From positions 942,309 through 1,006,308 of the forward strand of contig FN649728.1 of assembly GCA_000310025.1 (NCBI GenBank): a stretch of 64,000 nt of DNA, written 5' to 3'. Positions 55,048 to 64,000 of the stretch are shown here, piece after piece. Position 1 is the first letter of the stretch. Every line of letters begins with the position of its first letter. The DNA is from Ectocarpus siliculosus (lineage: Eukaryota > Sar > Phaeophyceae > Ectocarpales > Ectocarpaceae). A model generated the notes under the pieces. It had not been told where the DNA came from. It saw nothing but the letters and a program-made list of their open reading frames with translations, and made no database searches. Made by a program: the position numbers and the translations under genes.

Positions 55048-55983
55048 GCCACGTCGTTAGCCGTCCTTCATGTGATCGCTGCTGACGACACGGCGGGGGC
55101 CGCCCTCGGTGCCATTTCGTTTTCCGCACAGGTTCGTAGCGCGTTCCTGAAGGTCCTTCAGGTTACGCGGAATGACGATCGGGTGTTTTAGTGGCATGAC
55201 CTGCGACGCGCCCTAGTAGCGGCCCACACCATCATGGTAGCCGTGGGGGAATCGGCCGGCGACATTAAGATCATCTCCGATACGGTAGCCAGGGGCGACC
55301 GCCTGGTAGTAGCGTTTGGGCCGACGTACGGCGCGAGGGCGGCGACCGATGTGTTGGACATGTTTACGGGTCTGCTACCGAATGCCCACGGGGTCCCCAA
55401 CGATCTGTTTTCGGCGGATTACGTGCGTATCCGTAAGTCGGCTCCGGTCGCGGGAATGAGCGCCGCCATGGGGACGGCGCTCGGCCTCCCCGTCGTGCCC
55501 GCGCCATTCCCGACGTTCGGGCCAGGGGGGGGAGCCTTCGGTATCCACCCTTCCCCGGTTCCCCTGCAGATGGCGCTCTAACCGGGGGTTCAGCAGCAGA
55601 CCCCGCGGCAATCTCGACGGCAGGCGCGATCGCAAGGTGCGACACATGGGGTGGCCGGACATTACACCCAGGGGCCGCCCGGTCGGGGCGGGGGCGGCCG
55701 CGGGAAAGCAGCGGGGGGCGGAGCGACGGGAGTACCATCCCTCGGAGGGTCCGCTAGCCACCACCAAATGCTAGCCGACGTGCGTAACCAGCGTAATCTC
55801 GCCTTGCAGCAAAGACAAATGGCGAACCCGGGGGTGCCCGGGCAGGGTGAGACGTGCCACAAGTGCCGGGCCGCCAACCGTGACCCGAACCACTCCCACC
55901 TGACCTGTGCCTCCAGGATATGCGGCAACTGCAAGGAGGCAGGGCACCGCAGGGCGGCCTGCCCGAACCCGACCGTGCCGTGA
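55048..55983 (+). pseudogene. gag-like ORF with zinc knuckle (DIRS-like element)
   Basis: One frame runs through two single stops: TAG at 55189-55191 and TAA at 55579-55581. Before and after the first stop: FLKVLQVTRNDDRVF, then WHDLRRALVAAHTIMVAVGE. The C-terminal part is Gly/Arg/Gln-rich, then CHKCRAANRDPNHSHLTC and CGNCKEAGHRRAAC, a C-x2-C-x4-H-x4-C knuckle. The stops are best read as nonsense mutations (CAG or CAA to TAG or TAA). The frame upstream of 55048 merges into the tandem repeat. Confidence 0.55.
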
Positions 55984-56813
55984 ACGAGCCGTAGCGTACG
56001 CCATAGAAGTAGTTTGGGGGATGCTGAGGTCGCGATACGTGACTTTACTCGTAGAGATAGTAGGGTTGTCCTTTCTCACACGAAGGGTAAGGTGCGCGGT
56101 GGGATTTGTTCCGCGGGCTCGAGTCGTTTAGTATTCCGATAAGACGAGGCGTGGGGTCCCCGTCGGATGACCATATCCCGCTCGTGGTTCGTATCGTTTC
56201 ATTTAATGCATGTCCTTGTAAAACTGGCGCAACATGAGCGCGGATCCACGCGGTGCGTTCTTTTGATCGCACGGGATCGAGAAATAACACGAGAGTCGCA
56301 GGTGATCCCCACGCGGCGCGTTCTTCGGTCGGCTGTCGGCGGGAAATCAACCCGCTCTACGGCAGTTTAGTCCCCTATTCTCATGCACGACCTCATGATA
56401 ATAGCACGAACACCATTCATTCCCCGCGGAGCGCCTGGATCGCCCGCGAGCGAGAGTAACAAGAGAGTAGCATTCAATGGCCTATGCCTTACGAGGGCAT
56501 TGGCTGATATTCCTGACGCAGTTTAACCCTCCATCCTGGTAGACCGTGTATCACATTAGGGAGAAGAAATGTCGGTGTATCACTGCAAAATAATCAGCCC
56601 GGAGTGTCGTTGTGTCTGCTCTCCTTGCGTCCGCCACGCATCTCGGTGGGTCCGTCTGGTCACAGTACATCGTAGCTACGTTTGCTTTTCCTACTACGAC
56701 CCATAGCTAACCCCTGTCAACGAATCTCTATCTTCCCGCCACGCGGTATCATTATCATAGAGTGGAAATACAGCCGTATACCGCCGCACCCCGTTCAACG
56801 CCTCACTTCGTAG
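55984..56813. other. stretch with no recognised gene inside the DIRS-like element
   Basis: Lies between the gag-like and RT frames. No open frame is recognised. Confidence 0.4.
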
Positions 56814-57041
56814 GTATTTGCTGACGATTGGCTGAAGCATCTCGCGAGACGACATGAGCAAGTAAGAGTTACGTTCCCCGACGTCCCCGACCTGTCCGAC
56901 GAACAACGCGAATGGGCGGGGCCACGTTTAGTGCCGAGCGTAGCCCGCGTGCCTACGATGGCAGAAGTAAAGCGACCACCGCACGGAGACGGACACACCC
57001 GTCTGCCGTGGGATGCCCCGGTGAGAGACGCCGGCGCGAAC
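56814..57041 (+). pseudogene. reverse transcriptase N-terminal part, cut by E2
   Basis: 76 codons open from after a TAG at 56811-56813, ending exactly on a codon (AAC) where E2 begins. Reads VPDLSDEQREWAGPRLVPS and RLPWDAPVRDAGAN. The continuation starts on a codon boundary at 61469. Confidence 0.5.
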
Positions 57042-57380
57042 AGGAAGGTTTGTTCGAAGAGCAGATAGAATAAACTGGTGTTTATTTTGTAACAGTCGAA
57101 TTAGAATTTGGCTTCATTTTCTATCGGAAACCCAGGGTCACGGTGTTTGGATTTATTATTGTAGTCTATAGGTGGGGATGTGGGGATGTCATTCCGTGAT
57201 CGAGTCCACGCAAGGAAGGGCTGTAGCAAAGTCGGGTAACGTGTGAGAGCTACGGAGCGCGTGAAGCAACGGAAGGACAGCAGCAGCCGCCTAACGCGGT
57301 AGCGGCGGCAGTTTAGAAAATGGACGGGACGGGACGCGGCGCAAGCATTGGGGAAGCGACCAGCGCGCGCTCGGGACCCT

Positions 57381-57399
57381 CCATATAATAAGGTGTGTA
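57381..57399 (+). promoter_or_regulatory. TATA-like element of E2
   Basis: CTCCATATAATAAGGTGTG, counterpart of the E1 block near 22262. Confidence 0.3.
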
Positions 57400-58009
57400 A
57401 TCGAGTCCGTGTTCAACATCCATCGTGTCTGCCGTGTTCCTTCCCGCGTCCCGCTACTCTTGTGACCTCACCGCTGCGTGCATTAGCACGGGGGGGGGGA
57501 GGGTGCAGTAAGATAAGCGGCGTACCGCAGTCTCTCTCGCCACGCCGTTCAGATAGGTACCCTCCCACACATGGGATGTGGTTCATCCCAACCGAGATGT
57601 ACTATCGCTGAAAAAAATATTTCAACGGAGAAAACGCGCTGCTGTACGTGCCACGATAGCAGCCATCGTACTGCACGGGGTGGGGAAACCTTGCGGCATC
57701 GGACATAACCGATCGACCCGCGGCAGTGGGGCACGTGGCGTGTCCTGTCAAGAGTATGCACATGGTGCCGGTGCCTTGTTCTCTGTTTCCCGAGGCTCAC
57801 GCGGGACTACTTGCCCGTACCTGGTCTGTGCCGCGCACAGACGGGTAAATGTAGCCGAATGCATCGACGATAATATGCTCACGTAAGCTATCGTCTCCAC
57901 TGATGGCATTGACAAGTCCCACGGTATACAAAGCGGCCGCATGCGTAATTGGAAAGTGCACACAATAGCATTCACGGGAACGAGTGAACAGAAGCAGAAA
58001 CCGTGTTGT

Positions 58010-58640
58010 TGGCGAGTGGAAGTTAACCGATCTCAACGCAAAAAATAAAAATAAAAATAAAAATAAATAAATAAATAAAAAAAAAACGAAAGTCGTACAT
58101 GTATCAGCACGGGACGCGCCAACGAGTGGAAACATCTGCGCTGTTGGCGAGTAGAGTTAACCGCATTGTGTTGCATGTGTGCTGTAAGCTTCAGCACGGG
58201 ACGCGCCAACGAGTGCAAGCACCCGCGCTGTTGGCGAGTAGAGTTCACCAAATTCAACGCATCGGAAGGAAAAAGACCACAAACCACAAATAATGTATCG
58301 GTACGGGACGCGCCAATGAGTGGAAGCACCCGTGCTGCATATGTGATGTCAGCCTCAGCACGAGACGCGCCAATGAGTGGAAGCACTCGTGCTGTTGGCG
58401 AGTAGAGTTAATCGATCTCACCGAAAAAAAAAGCCGTACACGTATCAGCACAGGACGCGCCAATGAGTGGAAGCACCCGGCCTGCATATGTGTTGTCAGT
58501 TTCAGCAACGGACGCGCCAATGAGTAAAAGGACCCGCGCTGTTGGCAAGTTGAGTTCACCGTATCCAACGCATCGATAAAAACAACAAACACGTATCAGC
58601 ACGGGACGCGCCAATGAGCGGAAGCACCCGTGTCGCTGCG
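58010..58640 (+). repeat. hairpin satellite of E2, about 8 units
   Basis: Cores near 58108, 58197, 58302, 58362, 58452, 58508 and 58602, plus an isolated one at 58780-58805. They keep CGCCAA(C/T)GAGTG and the outer inverted repeat to varying degree. An A-rich (AAATA)n run lies at 58040-58085 and an A run at about 58665-58690. Confidence 0.8.
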
Positions 58641-59643
58641 AACTGGGGTTCCCCGAATCCAAGGTTAAAAAAAAAAAAAAAAAAAAAAATCCACCGCTAG
58701 TGCTCTGAAGAGAAAAAAAAAAGCACGTCCGAAGTATGTCATCTGCGCACTCTCCATATTGTGAAGTCGCCTGGGCGCCAGCACGGGACGCGCTAATGAG
58801 TGAAGCACGCGTGCGGTAGGCGTCTGGCATTACCGTATTGGATAAAGAGTAGAGACGGATACTAACCCTTATGTGACTGGGTTAATTTGATTTTTTGTTT
58901 TCATTTTCCCCACAACTGGCTCTCTGCCGTCAAAGATCTTCCAAGCAAACTCCTTGAACTCCTTGCCTCTTTAATGTTGATTTTGATAGAAAAAGTCCCC
59001 TGGGACTTCTTCCCAGACAGAGGAACTTCTAAAAATCAAAGGGCGTCGTCAGGAGGTAGCAGATATTCGACCAATCAGATCTCGATTTTGATTCGATTTT
59101 TTTTCGATTTTGATTTCGGCACTTCGTTAACACACGCCCTTAGCGGCTGGAAAATAAATAAATCGAGAAAGGCTGGGATATCGTACGCCACCTTGGCGCC
59201 GAACGCTATAGAGGGCTCAGTTTTTATCCAGCTGGAGCAAACTTGCGCTTAAACGATCGGCATGGTCCATGACAACAAGAAAAACAAAGGCATTCCCCGA
59301 TATTGTTGGCAAGATATGAATTTTTAAGCCAGGTGGTCGTTAACACTCGGGTGGCCTTTAATACCCGCCTCTACTCAACACCTCCAAAACACGTGCCGAG
59401 GAATATTCGGGATTGTCGAGATACGGGACCCCCATTGACCGTAGCGTAAGCAGCAACAATCACTCCACTCAATCTACAGGCGTCGAGAACGAACCAACGC
59501 AAGCTCGCGATATAACAACGCGTCGTTCTGGGCCCGACGCAGAGCCTCGTCAGATATTTCCGCCGAAGATAGGAACTTGTAGAGCACTCTAACAGCAGAT
59601 CCAGGCGCGCGATCGACCACGCTCACGATGAAGAGGAAAACAA

Positions 59644-60237
59644 GTGTTCCCGCAACGCCGCCCTGACGTTCGCCCGCCGCCTGCCGCCGGTTCGCTGCTT
59701 ATACGACTCCAACCGCGACCAGATGTCGACACGGGCCTCCACCCAGAGCGGCAGGGCTGCGGCCGGGCTAGCAGGGCGAGGTCGGGCGGCGACACCCTCG
59801 ACACCACGCACGAGGTCTACCGCGCGATCGGTGGCGAGCTCGACGGCTCGCCCCTCGACGCGGAGCGGGTCACGTACTCCCGCGAGGCGTCGAGCGGTAT
59901 CCTCGTCGCGAGGGACAGGGACAGGCACCCGCGGCGACCCCCCCGCTGACGAGACTGAGACTCGCTCCTCTCCGCGGGCTGGTGGACGGCCTGAGGGAAG
60001 AGCTGCAGCGGGAGCGCGACGAGGCTGGCGGCGATCGCCAGTAGCTTCAAGCATCGATCGACGACCTGATCGCCGCCCAAGCAGCAGGACCTGGCCTTTA
60101 GGGGGAAGTGCAACTGGTGGGCACAACCGCCCCACCACCGGCATCCCGGGCCCCCGCTGTACCTAGCGCCGAGGCTGCTAAGGCTGCGGCAAAGGATAGG
60201 GCGCGGATGCAGGGGGACCTCCGCCGGTTAAAAAGCG
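59644..60237 (+). pseudogene. accessory coding region of E2, frameshifted
   Basis: Counterpart of E1 25437-26035. HEVYRAIGGELDGSP is kept with one Glu codon fewer than E1 (GAG run), and the coiled-coil part is shifted out of frame near 59960. Confidence 0.5.
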
Positions 60238-61341
60238 TGGGAGTTGATAGACTTCGTAGCCTGGTGTTTCGAGTCTGAGGGTAACCTAGCGAGTACAATA
60301 TCCGGAAAACTCACGGCTGTCCAACGTTTTCATACTTGTAGGCTGGAAGCTTCGGTCGAGCTAGACTTGTCGTCTCCGATGTTGAAATGTGCGCTAAGGG
60401 GGATGGCGAGGAACCACGTGGCTATGGGGACGGTACGCCGTGTGCGCCTGCCTGTGTTATGGCGTATGACGCTGGACGGGGAAAGCGCAAGGCAGAACTG
60501 GGGGGAAGGGGGCAGAGTGATGTGGCTGTGTCTGTGCCTGTCCTATCTCTTCATCACACGGTCTGATGAGGTGTTCGCGAATGACGCGGGCAGGGTGCAT
60601 GAGGCACACCGTCTTACGAGGGTGGACAAATCATTGTTTGCCGACGGGACGCAACTAGACTTTAGTCACTGTCGTAGAGCAGACCGTGTCGGAATGAGGT
60701 TTAGAGGGCACAAGGCCGATCAAGAGCAGAAAGGCAACATACGGGTTCGTACGCGAGACGAAGTCACCGGACCGCAGTCAGGTGTGAGAGCACGCGGCGG
60801 CGCGGTGGCTCTTGTGGTGGAGCTATTGTCGTGTCATGCGACGTTGCCTGACTCCGCTCCGTTGGCTCCGTACCGTAGTGGAAGAGCAGTGAGAGTAGTG
60901 AAGTATAGTGCTGCCCTCCGTGCAGTAAGAGAAGTGGTAGCGAAGTCGTGGCGTAACCCCCAGGAGTACGCGTTGCACTCGTTGCGAAGTGGAGACGCGA
61001 CGGCTCTTGCATCGGGCGGAGACATCGCAGAACGAGTGATTCAGAGAAAAGGGAAGTGGAGGTGGAATGCCTACAAGCCGTATGCGCGGAACAATGTAGA
61101 GGATTCGCGGCGAGTGTCACGGAACTTACAGACGGCAGCAGGATTGTATTGAGACAGCCGGGGGAGGGGACCGTATGGGGAACGCATAGTTGAGTTATTC
61201 GGTAGTCGTCCAGAAACTGACCTCAATGTGGGTGTTGTAGAATGGTGTGTACCATTTGAGGACTTGGTCAGTTTTGGGACTCCTGCGGTTGCAGTCGTAG
61301 TCCCCCGGCTAGTATTTATGGGGAGAGAGATGGATTTGTAA
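60238..61341 (+). pseudogene. tyrosine recombinase of E2, truncated
   Basis: Lacks the first about 88 residues of the E1 protein because of the 650-bp deletion. TRSDE and RGHKADQ are kept, but HSLRIGG has become HSLRSGD and GKWRSDAY is GKWRWNAY. A 1-nt deletion (GGAACTT against GGAAACTT) near 61124 moves the frame, which then stops at 61150-61152. The C-terminal extension survives in its own frame to about 61341. Probably non-functional. Confidence 0.75.
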
Positions 61342-61468
61342 GAGTTGACGCCGGCCTTCGCAGCTAACGCGGCCGGAGAGACGATGAGCGTTTCGTGCGT
61401 CTCTCTCCCCAACACGTAGCCTAGAAACCGAAGAAATAATGAAGCAATTCGAAAGAAAACAAAATAAA

Positions 61469-62364
61469 GGGGAACATTTCGTACCGGGTGGGTTTAATCA
61501 CAACCGCGAATTTTGGGACAAGGTCATCCTACGAGACCATCCCCAGCGCGATCAACTCATGTTATATATTCGGGACGGTGTCAGCGTCTTCGAATTCCTC
61601 CACGATGAGTATCGAGGGAACTCGCGTAAGGAACCATATCGCCCAGCAGCGTTTCCGGGGGCCGTATTCCCCAACCACATTCCCGACGAACATGCCGAAT
61701 TTGTGCGGCGGGAGGTGCAAGCGCTGGACAAGCGGGGATGTTTAGTTCGGTGGGAGGACGTCCGAGGACCGGAGGGCCCGGATAGACCGCGGTTGGTCCT
61801 GTCCATCAAAGGTGGAGCCAACCAAACCCCGTATGATTATAAACGGTATCCCCCTGAATACCTGCTGCAAACACGTACCGTTTACGATGGACACGGTCTC
61901 ACGGGTGGCACACGTAGCAGAAGAAGGGGTGTTCATGGGGAGCCTAGACGACCGCGCGGGTTTCCATAATCTTCGCCTGCAGCCCGAGAGCTGGCCGCTA
62001 TTCGGCGTCCACTACGATGGAGTGGATTACGTCTGTACCACCCTTCCATTTGGGTGGAACGAGAGTCCGTTTTGTTACCATTCTTTGAGCGAAGTAAGCC
62101 GCGTACCTGCGGTCCAAGGGCATCCCCGTCCTGGCGTATATCGATGACGCCTGGTACGCGAACTTCGTCGATACCTTCGGGAAGTCGGATCGAGTACAGT
62201 GGCTGTCGGCGGCGGAAGCTCTACACACCGGCATCCTAGTATCGTACCGATGCGGGTATTTCCTGTCCATCAATAAATGCGACCTCAACCCCTCTCGACA
62301 ACAGCGGTACCTCGGAATTATCTGCGATTACCACACCGCATCGTTCCGCATCCCGGAGGATAAG
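61469..62364 (+). pseudogene. reverse transcriptase, main part (DIRS-like)
   Basis: Three successive frames: to about 61806 (HIPDEHAEFVRREVQALDKR, RPRLVLSIK), then to about 62092 (KPRMIINGIPLN, GSLDDRAGFHNLRLQPESW with the first catalytic Asp, LPFGWNESPFCYHSL), then KGIPVLAYIDDAWYANFVD with YIDD at 62137-62148. The first break is explained by one extra G, the second by one missing base; sequencing error is an alternative. It copies element RNA in intact relatives. Confidence 0.7.
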
Positions 62365-63522
62365 TTGCTCAAACTCCATCAGCTCATCGACCAAGCGCTT
62401 GCGAACGACTCTGTGCCCGTGCGCATGCTCGAGAAGATAGCCGGCAAGTGCGTCAGCATGTCTGTCGCGATTCGACCGGCCACCCTTTGGACTCATTACA
62501 TGTTCGCGGCGATCAGGAAGGCTAAGGGTCGAGTCATTCAGTTGAGGGACAAACACGACCTCCGCGCAGAGCTACGCATTTGGCTCAACCTGTCATCGAC
62601 CGCTCAGGAGGGACCGTGGTACAAAGCGAGACACTACGACGTTTCTCTCACCACCGCTTCGTCAGACGCATCATCCAACCAATATGGTGGAGTAGTGTCG
62701 CTGCCGAGTGGCACATTCTCCGCAGGCGGCGGCTTTCCCGACGAATGGCTGTCGCGTTCCATTAATGGCAAGGAGATGTTCGCGTTGCTCGAGGTGCTGA
62801 AGGAAGGTTGTAGCGCTCGGCCGGGCGAACTTAAGCGAGCACAAGTTCTGATGGATGTCGACAATAGAGCAGTTGTCGACGCGTTTAGGAAGGGCAGATC
62901 GAGAAACCCCATCACACACTCGATGCTGGTTAGCCTTTACGAGCTGCAAATCGCACACGGATTTTGGCTCACATTGAGGTGGGTACCGTCAGCGGCGAAT
63001 AGTGTCGCCGACGACATCACAAGACCGGCCCGGCACGAAATTATCCGCCTTCGATCACGCGTGTTTAGGCAGCTGCGAGAGTTTTTCGGAGAATTTACGG
63101 TCGATCTTATGGCGTCTTCCGAGAATGCTCAGCGTACCGATGCGGGGGGAGCCGGGGGACCGTCCCGCCTGCCGTTTTTCTCACGGTATCACTGCGAAGG
63201 CACGGCCGGAATAGACGTCTTTAGCCAGGATGTAGCGGTTACACCAGGGCTGGGCACGCCGGCCTTTGGGTATTGTTTCCCGCCGCCGGTCATGGCGGGG
63301 CACATTATTCAACATCTGTCCGAGTGTCGGGCTCACCCAGTAGTACAAGTGCCAGATGTACGAGATTTTTGGTGGCCGCGGGCCGCAAGGGCCGCCGTCA
63401 AATCGCTAGCGATACCGCGGACGGGGAGTTTTGCATACCCCCACCATCAGGACGGCGTTCGCGATTACATTTACGTGCGACACGGAATGCGTGCGGTGGA
63501 ATTGGATTTTCGAGATACATGA
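62365..63522 (+). CDS. RNase H and downstream domain of the DIRS-like element
   Basis: The 385-codon frame continues from the YIDD frame, so the true start lies upstream. RNase H catalytic pattern: TTASSDASSNQYGGV, GKEMFALLEVL, MDVDNRAVVDAF and RWVPSAANSVADDITR. A VDLMASSENAQ...PFFSRYHCEGTAGIDVF segment follows; related VDLFAS...GVDAF segments come after RNase H in YR retroelements. Stop TGA at 63520-63522. Confidence 0.72.
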   Translation: MLKLHQLIDQALANDSVPVRMLEKIAGKCVSMSVAIRPATLWTHYMFAAIRKAKGRVIQLRDKHDLRAELRIWLNLSSTAQEGPWYKARHYDVSLTTASSDASSNQYGGVVSLPSGTFSAGGGFPDEWLSRSINGKEMFALLEVLKEGCSARPGELKRAQVLMDVDNRAVVDAFRKGRSRNPITHSMLVSLYELQIAHGFWLTLRWVPSAANSVADDITRPARHEIIRLRSRVFRQLREFFGEFTVDLMASSENAQRTDAGGAGGPSRLPFFSRYHCEGTAGIDVFSQDVAVTPGLGTPAFGYCFPPPVMAGHIIQHLSECRAHPVVQVPDVRDFWWPRAARAAVKSLAIPRTGSFAYPHHQDGVRDYIYVRHGMRAVELDFRDT

Positions 63523-63545
63523 TACGGTGTTTATAGTCGCCCCTC

Positions 63546-64000
63546 TCCTGGTTCGCGTTCGTTTCGCTGTGTCTGTCCTATCATCAGCATTATGCGGCGG
63601 GGACCCTCGAGCGGGTCCCCTCCGGATCTACGCGAGTACAGGACCGGATACCGCAAGTCTTGTGTAGTACGTGTGGGGCCCAGAACGATGCCACATTCAA
63701 CTTCTGCCAACATTGTGGTACTCCACCGTTTCGGGGGCTTTTAGAGCCTCGGGCGCCCGACGCGACCGTGGTTATCGATAAAACCCGGTTGGCAGCGCGG
63801 AAAGAGACCGTCTTAGCCTCGTTGAGTAGTAAGGCCAGTCAGCAACGCAAATGCGCGGTGGCAGACAAGTTTGACGCATTTCTCCGAGCGCACACGGACG
63901 GGATGAGGGGATGGGAAAACGCTACCGATATCGACGTGCAGGATTGGCTCTGCTGGCTAGATTCTCACGGTAACGGTACGAAGGTGGTTCATGCGGTAGA
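63546..64000 (+). CDS. tyrosine recombinase N-terminus with zinc ribbon (partial)
   Basis: Open to the window edge. A CSTCGAQ...FCQHCG pair (about 63660-63720) forms a C-x2-C...C-x2-C zinc ribbon. A helical SAM-like region follows (VADKFDAFLRAHTDGMRG, DIDVQDWLCWLDSHGNG) as in the core-binding part of tyrosine recombinases. The catalytic half is beyond the window. No early Met was seen; the frame begins shortly after the RNase H stop. E1/E2 recombinases lack this ribbon. Confidence 0.6.

Larger units (their letters stand above)
57042..61468 (+). mobile_element. E2: second copy of the E1 tyrosine-recombinase family, inserted in a DIRS-like RT
   Basis: Starts AGGAAGGTTTGTTCG and ends GAAAACAAAATAAA. 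Its interruption of an RT frame fixes both ends, with no clear target duplication or terminal inverted repeats. It carries the TATA-like block, about 8 hairpin units, the accessory region and a truncated recombinase. Relative to E1 it lacks about 650 bp (E1 26036-26690), joined at 60240 through a shared GTGG. Confidence 0.75.
54193..64000 (+). mobile_element. DIRS-like tyrosine-recombinase retrotransposon, degraded, runs off the right edge
   Basis: Gag-like region with a CCHC knuckle, RT, RNase H with its downstream domain, then the start of a tyrosine recombinase with a zinc ribbon: the YR-retroelement plan. RT is split by E2 (57042-61468). In-frame stops and frameshifts show it is dead. The left limit is uncertain; the right end is outside the window. 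Confidence 0.65.

Overview
The window looks like nuclear DNA of a eukaryotic alga, most likely a stramenopile and plausibly a brown alga. This is inferred from GT-AG introns whose phases match across exon joins, a fungal-type Zn2Cys6 regulator gene, Ty1/copia and DIRS-like tyrosine-recombinase elements, a degenerate TTAGGG tract, moderate GC and a scaffold gap of Ns. There are no operons, Shine-Dalgarno sites, CRISPR arrays or convincing rRNA/tRNA genes.

Layout. 1-3232: 3' part of a Ty1/copia element on + (copy A), ending in a 522-bp LTR. 4762-7469: a broken minus-strand gene with a PIN-like Asp-rich core and a C-terminal Cys cluster. 7895-14596: mostly non-coding, with a 199-bp tandem repeat, telomere-like DNA and an inverted-repeat unit. 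14597-33360: a long, intron-rich + strand gene starting with a Zn2Cys6 cluster; splice phases agree across most recognised joins. One of its introns holds a 6.4-kb tyrosine-recombinase element (E1, 22115-28480) flanked by a 683-bp direct duplication of host DNA. 33361-36841: no recognisable gene. 36847-49049: a complete-length copia element on minus (copy B) with 522-bp LTRs that look identical, a TATCT target duplication and an 800-bp gap. Its 5' leader is interrupted by an opposite-strand relative flanked by CGCTAGC. 49055-54190: sparse; one ankyrin-like exon and one unrecognised Ala-rich exon. 54193-64000: a degraded DIRS-like retroelement (gag-like, RT, RNase H, start of a zinc-ribbon tyrosine recombinase) whose RT is interrupted by E2 (57042-61468), a second, deleted copy of the E1 family.

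How it fits together. The window is host genes overlaid by nested mobile elements. Observations most worth following: (1) an array of micro-hairpins with fixed NNNCAC-type hexaloops and co-varying stems in the copia LTRs; (2) an in-frame UAG followed by CAA CCA (the UAG-CAR-YYA readthrough context) before RT in both copia copies; (3) the E1/E2 recombinase family with its hairpin satellite and its intronic insertion flanked by 683-bp repeats; (4) the U5-to-U5 palindromic junction made by one copia relative nesting in another. All calls come from reading the sequence alone; no searches were run.
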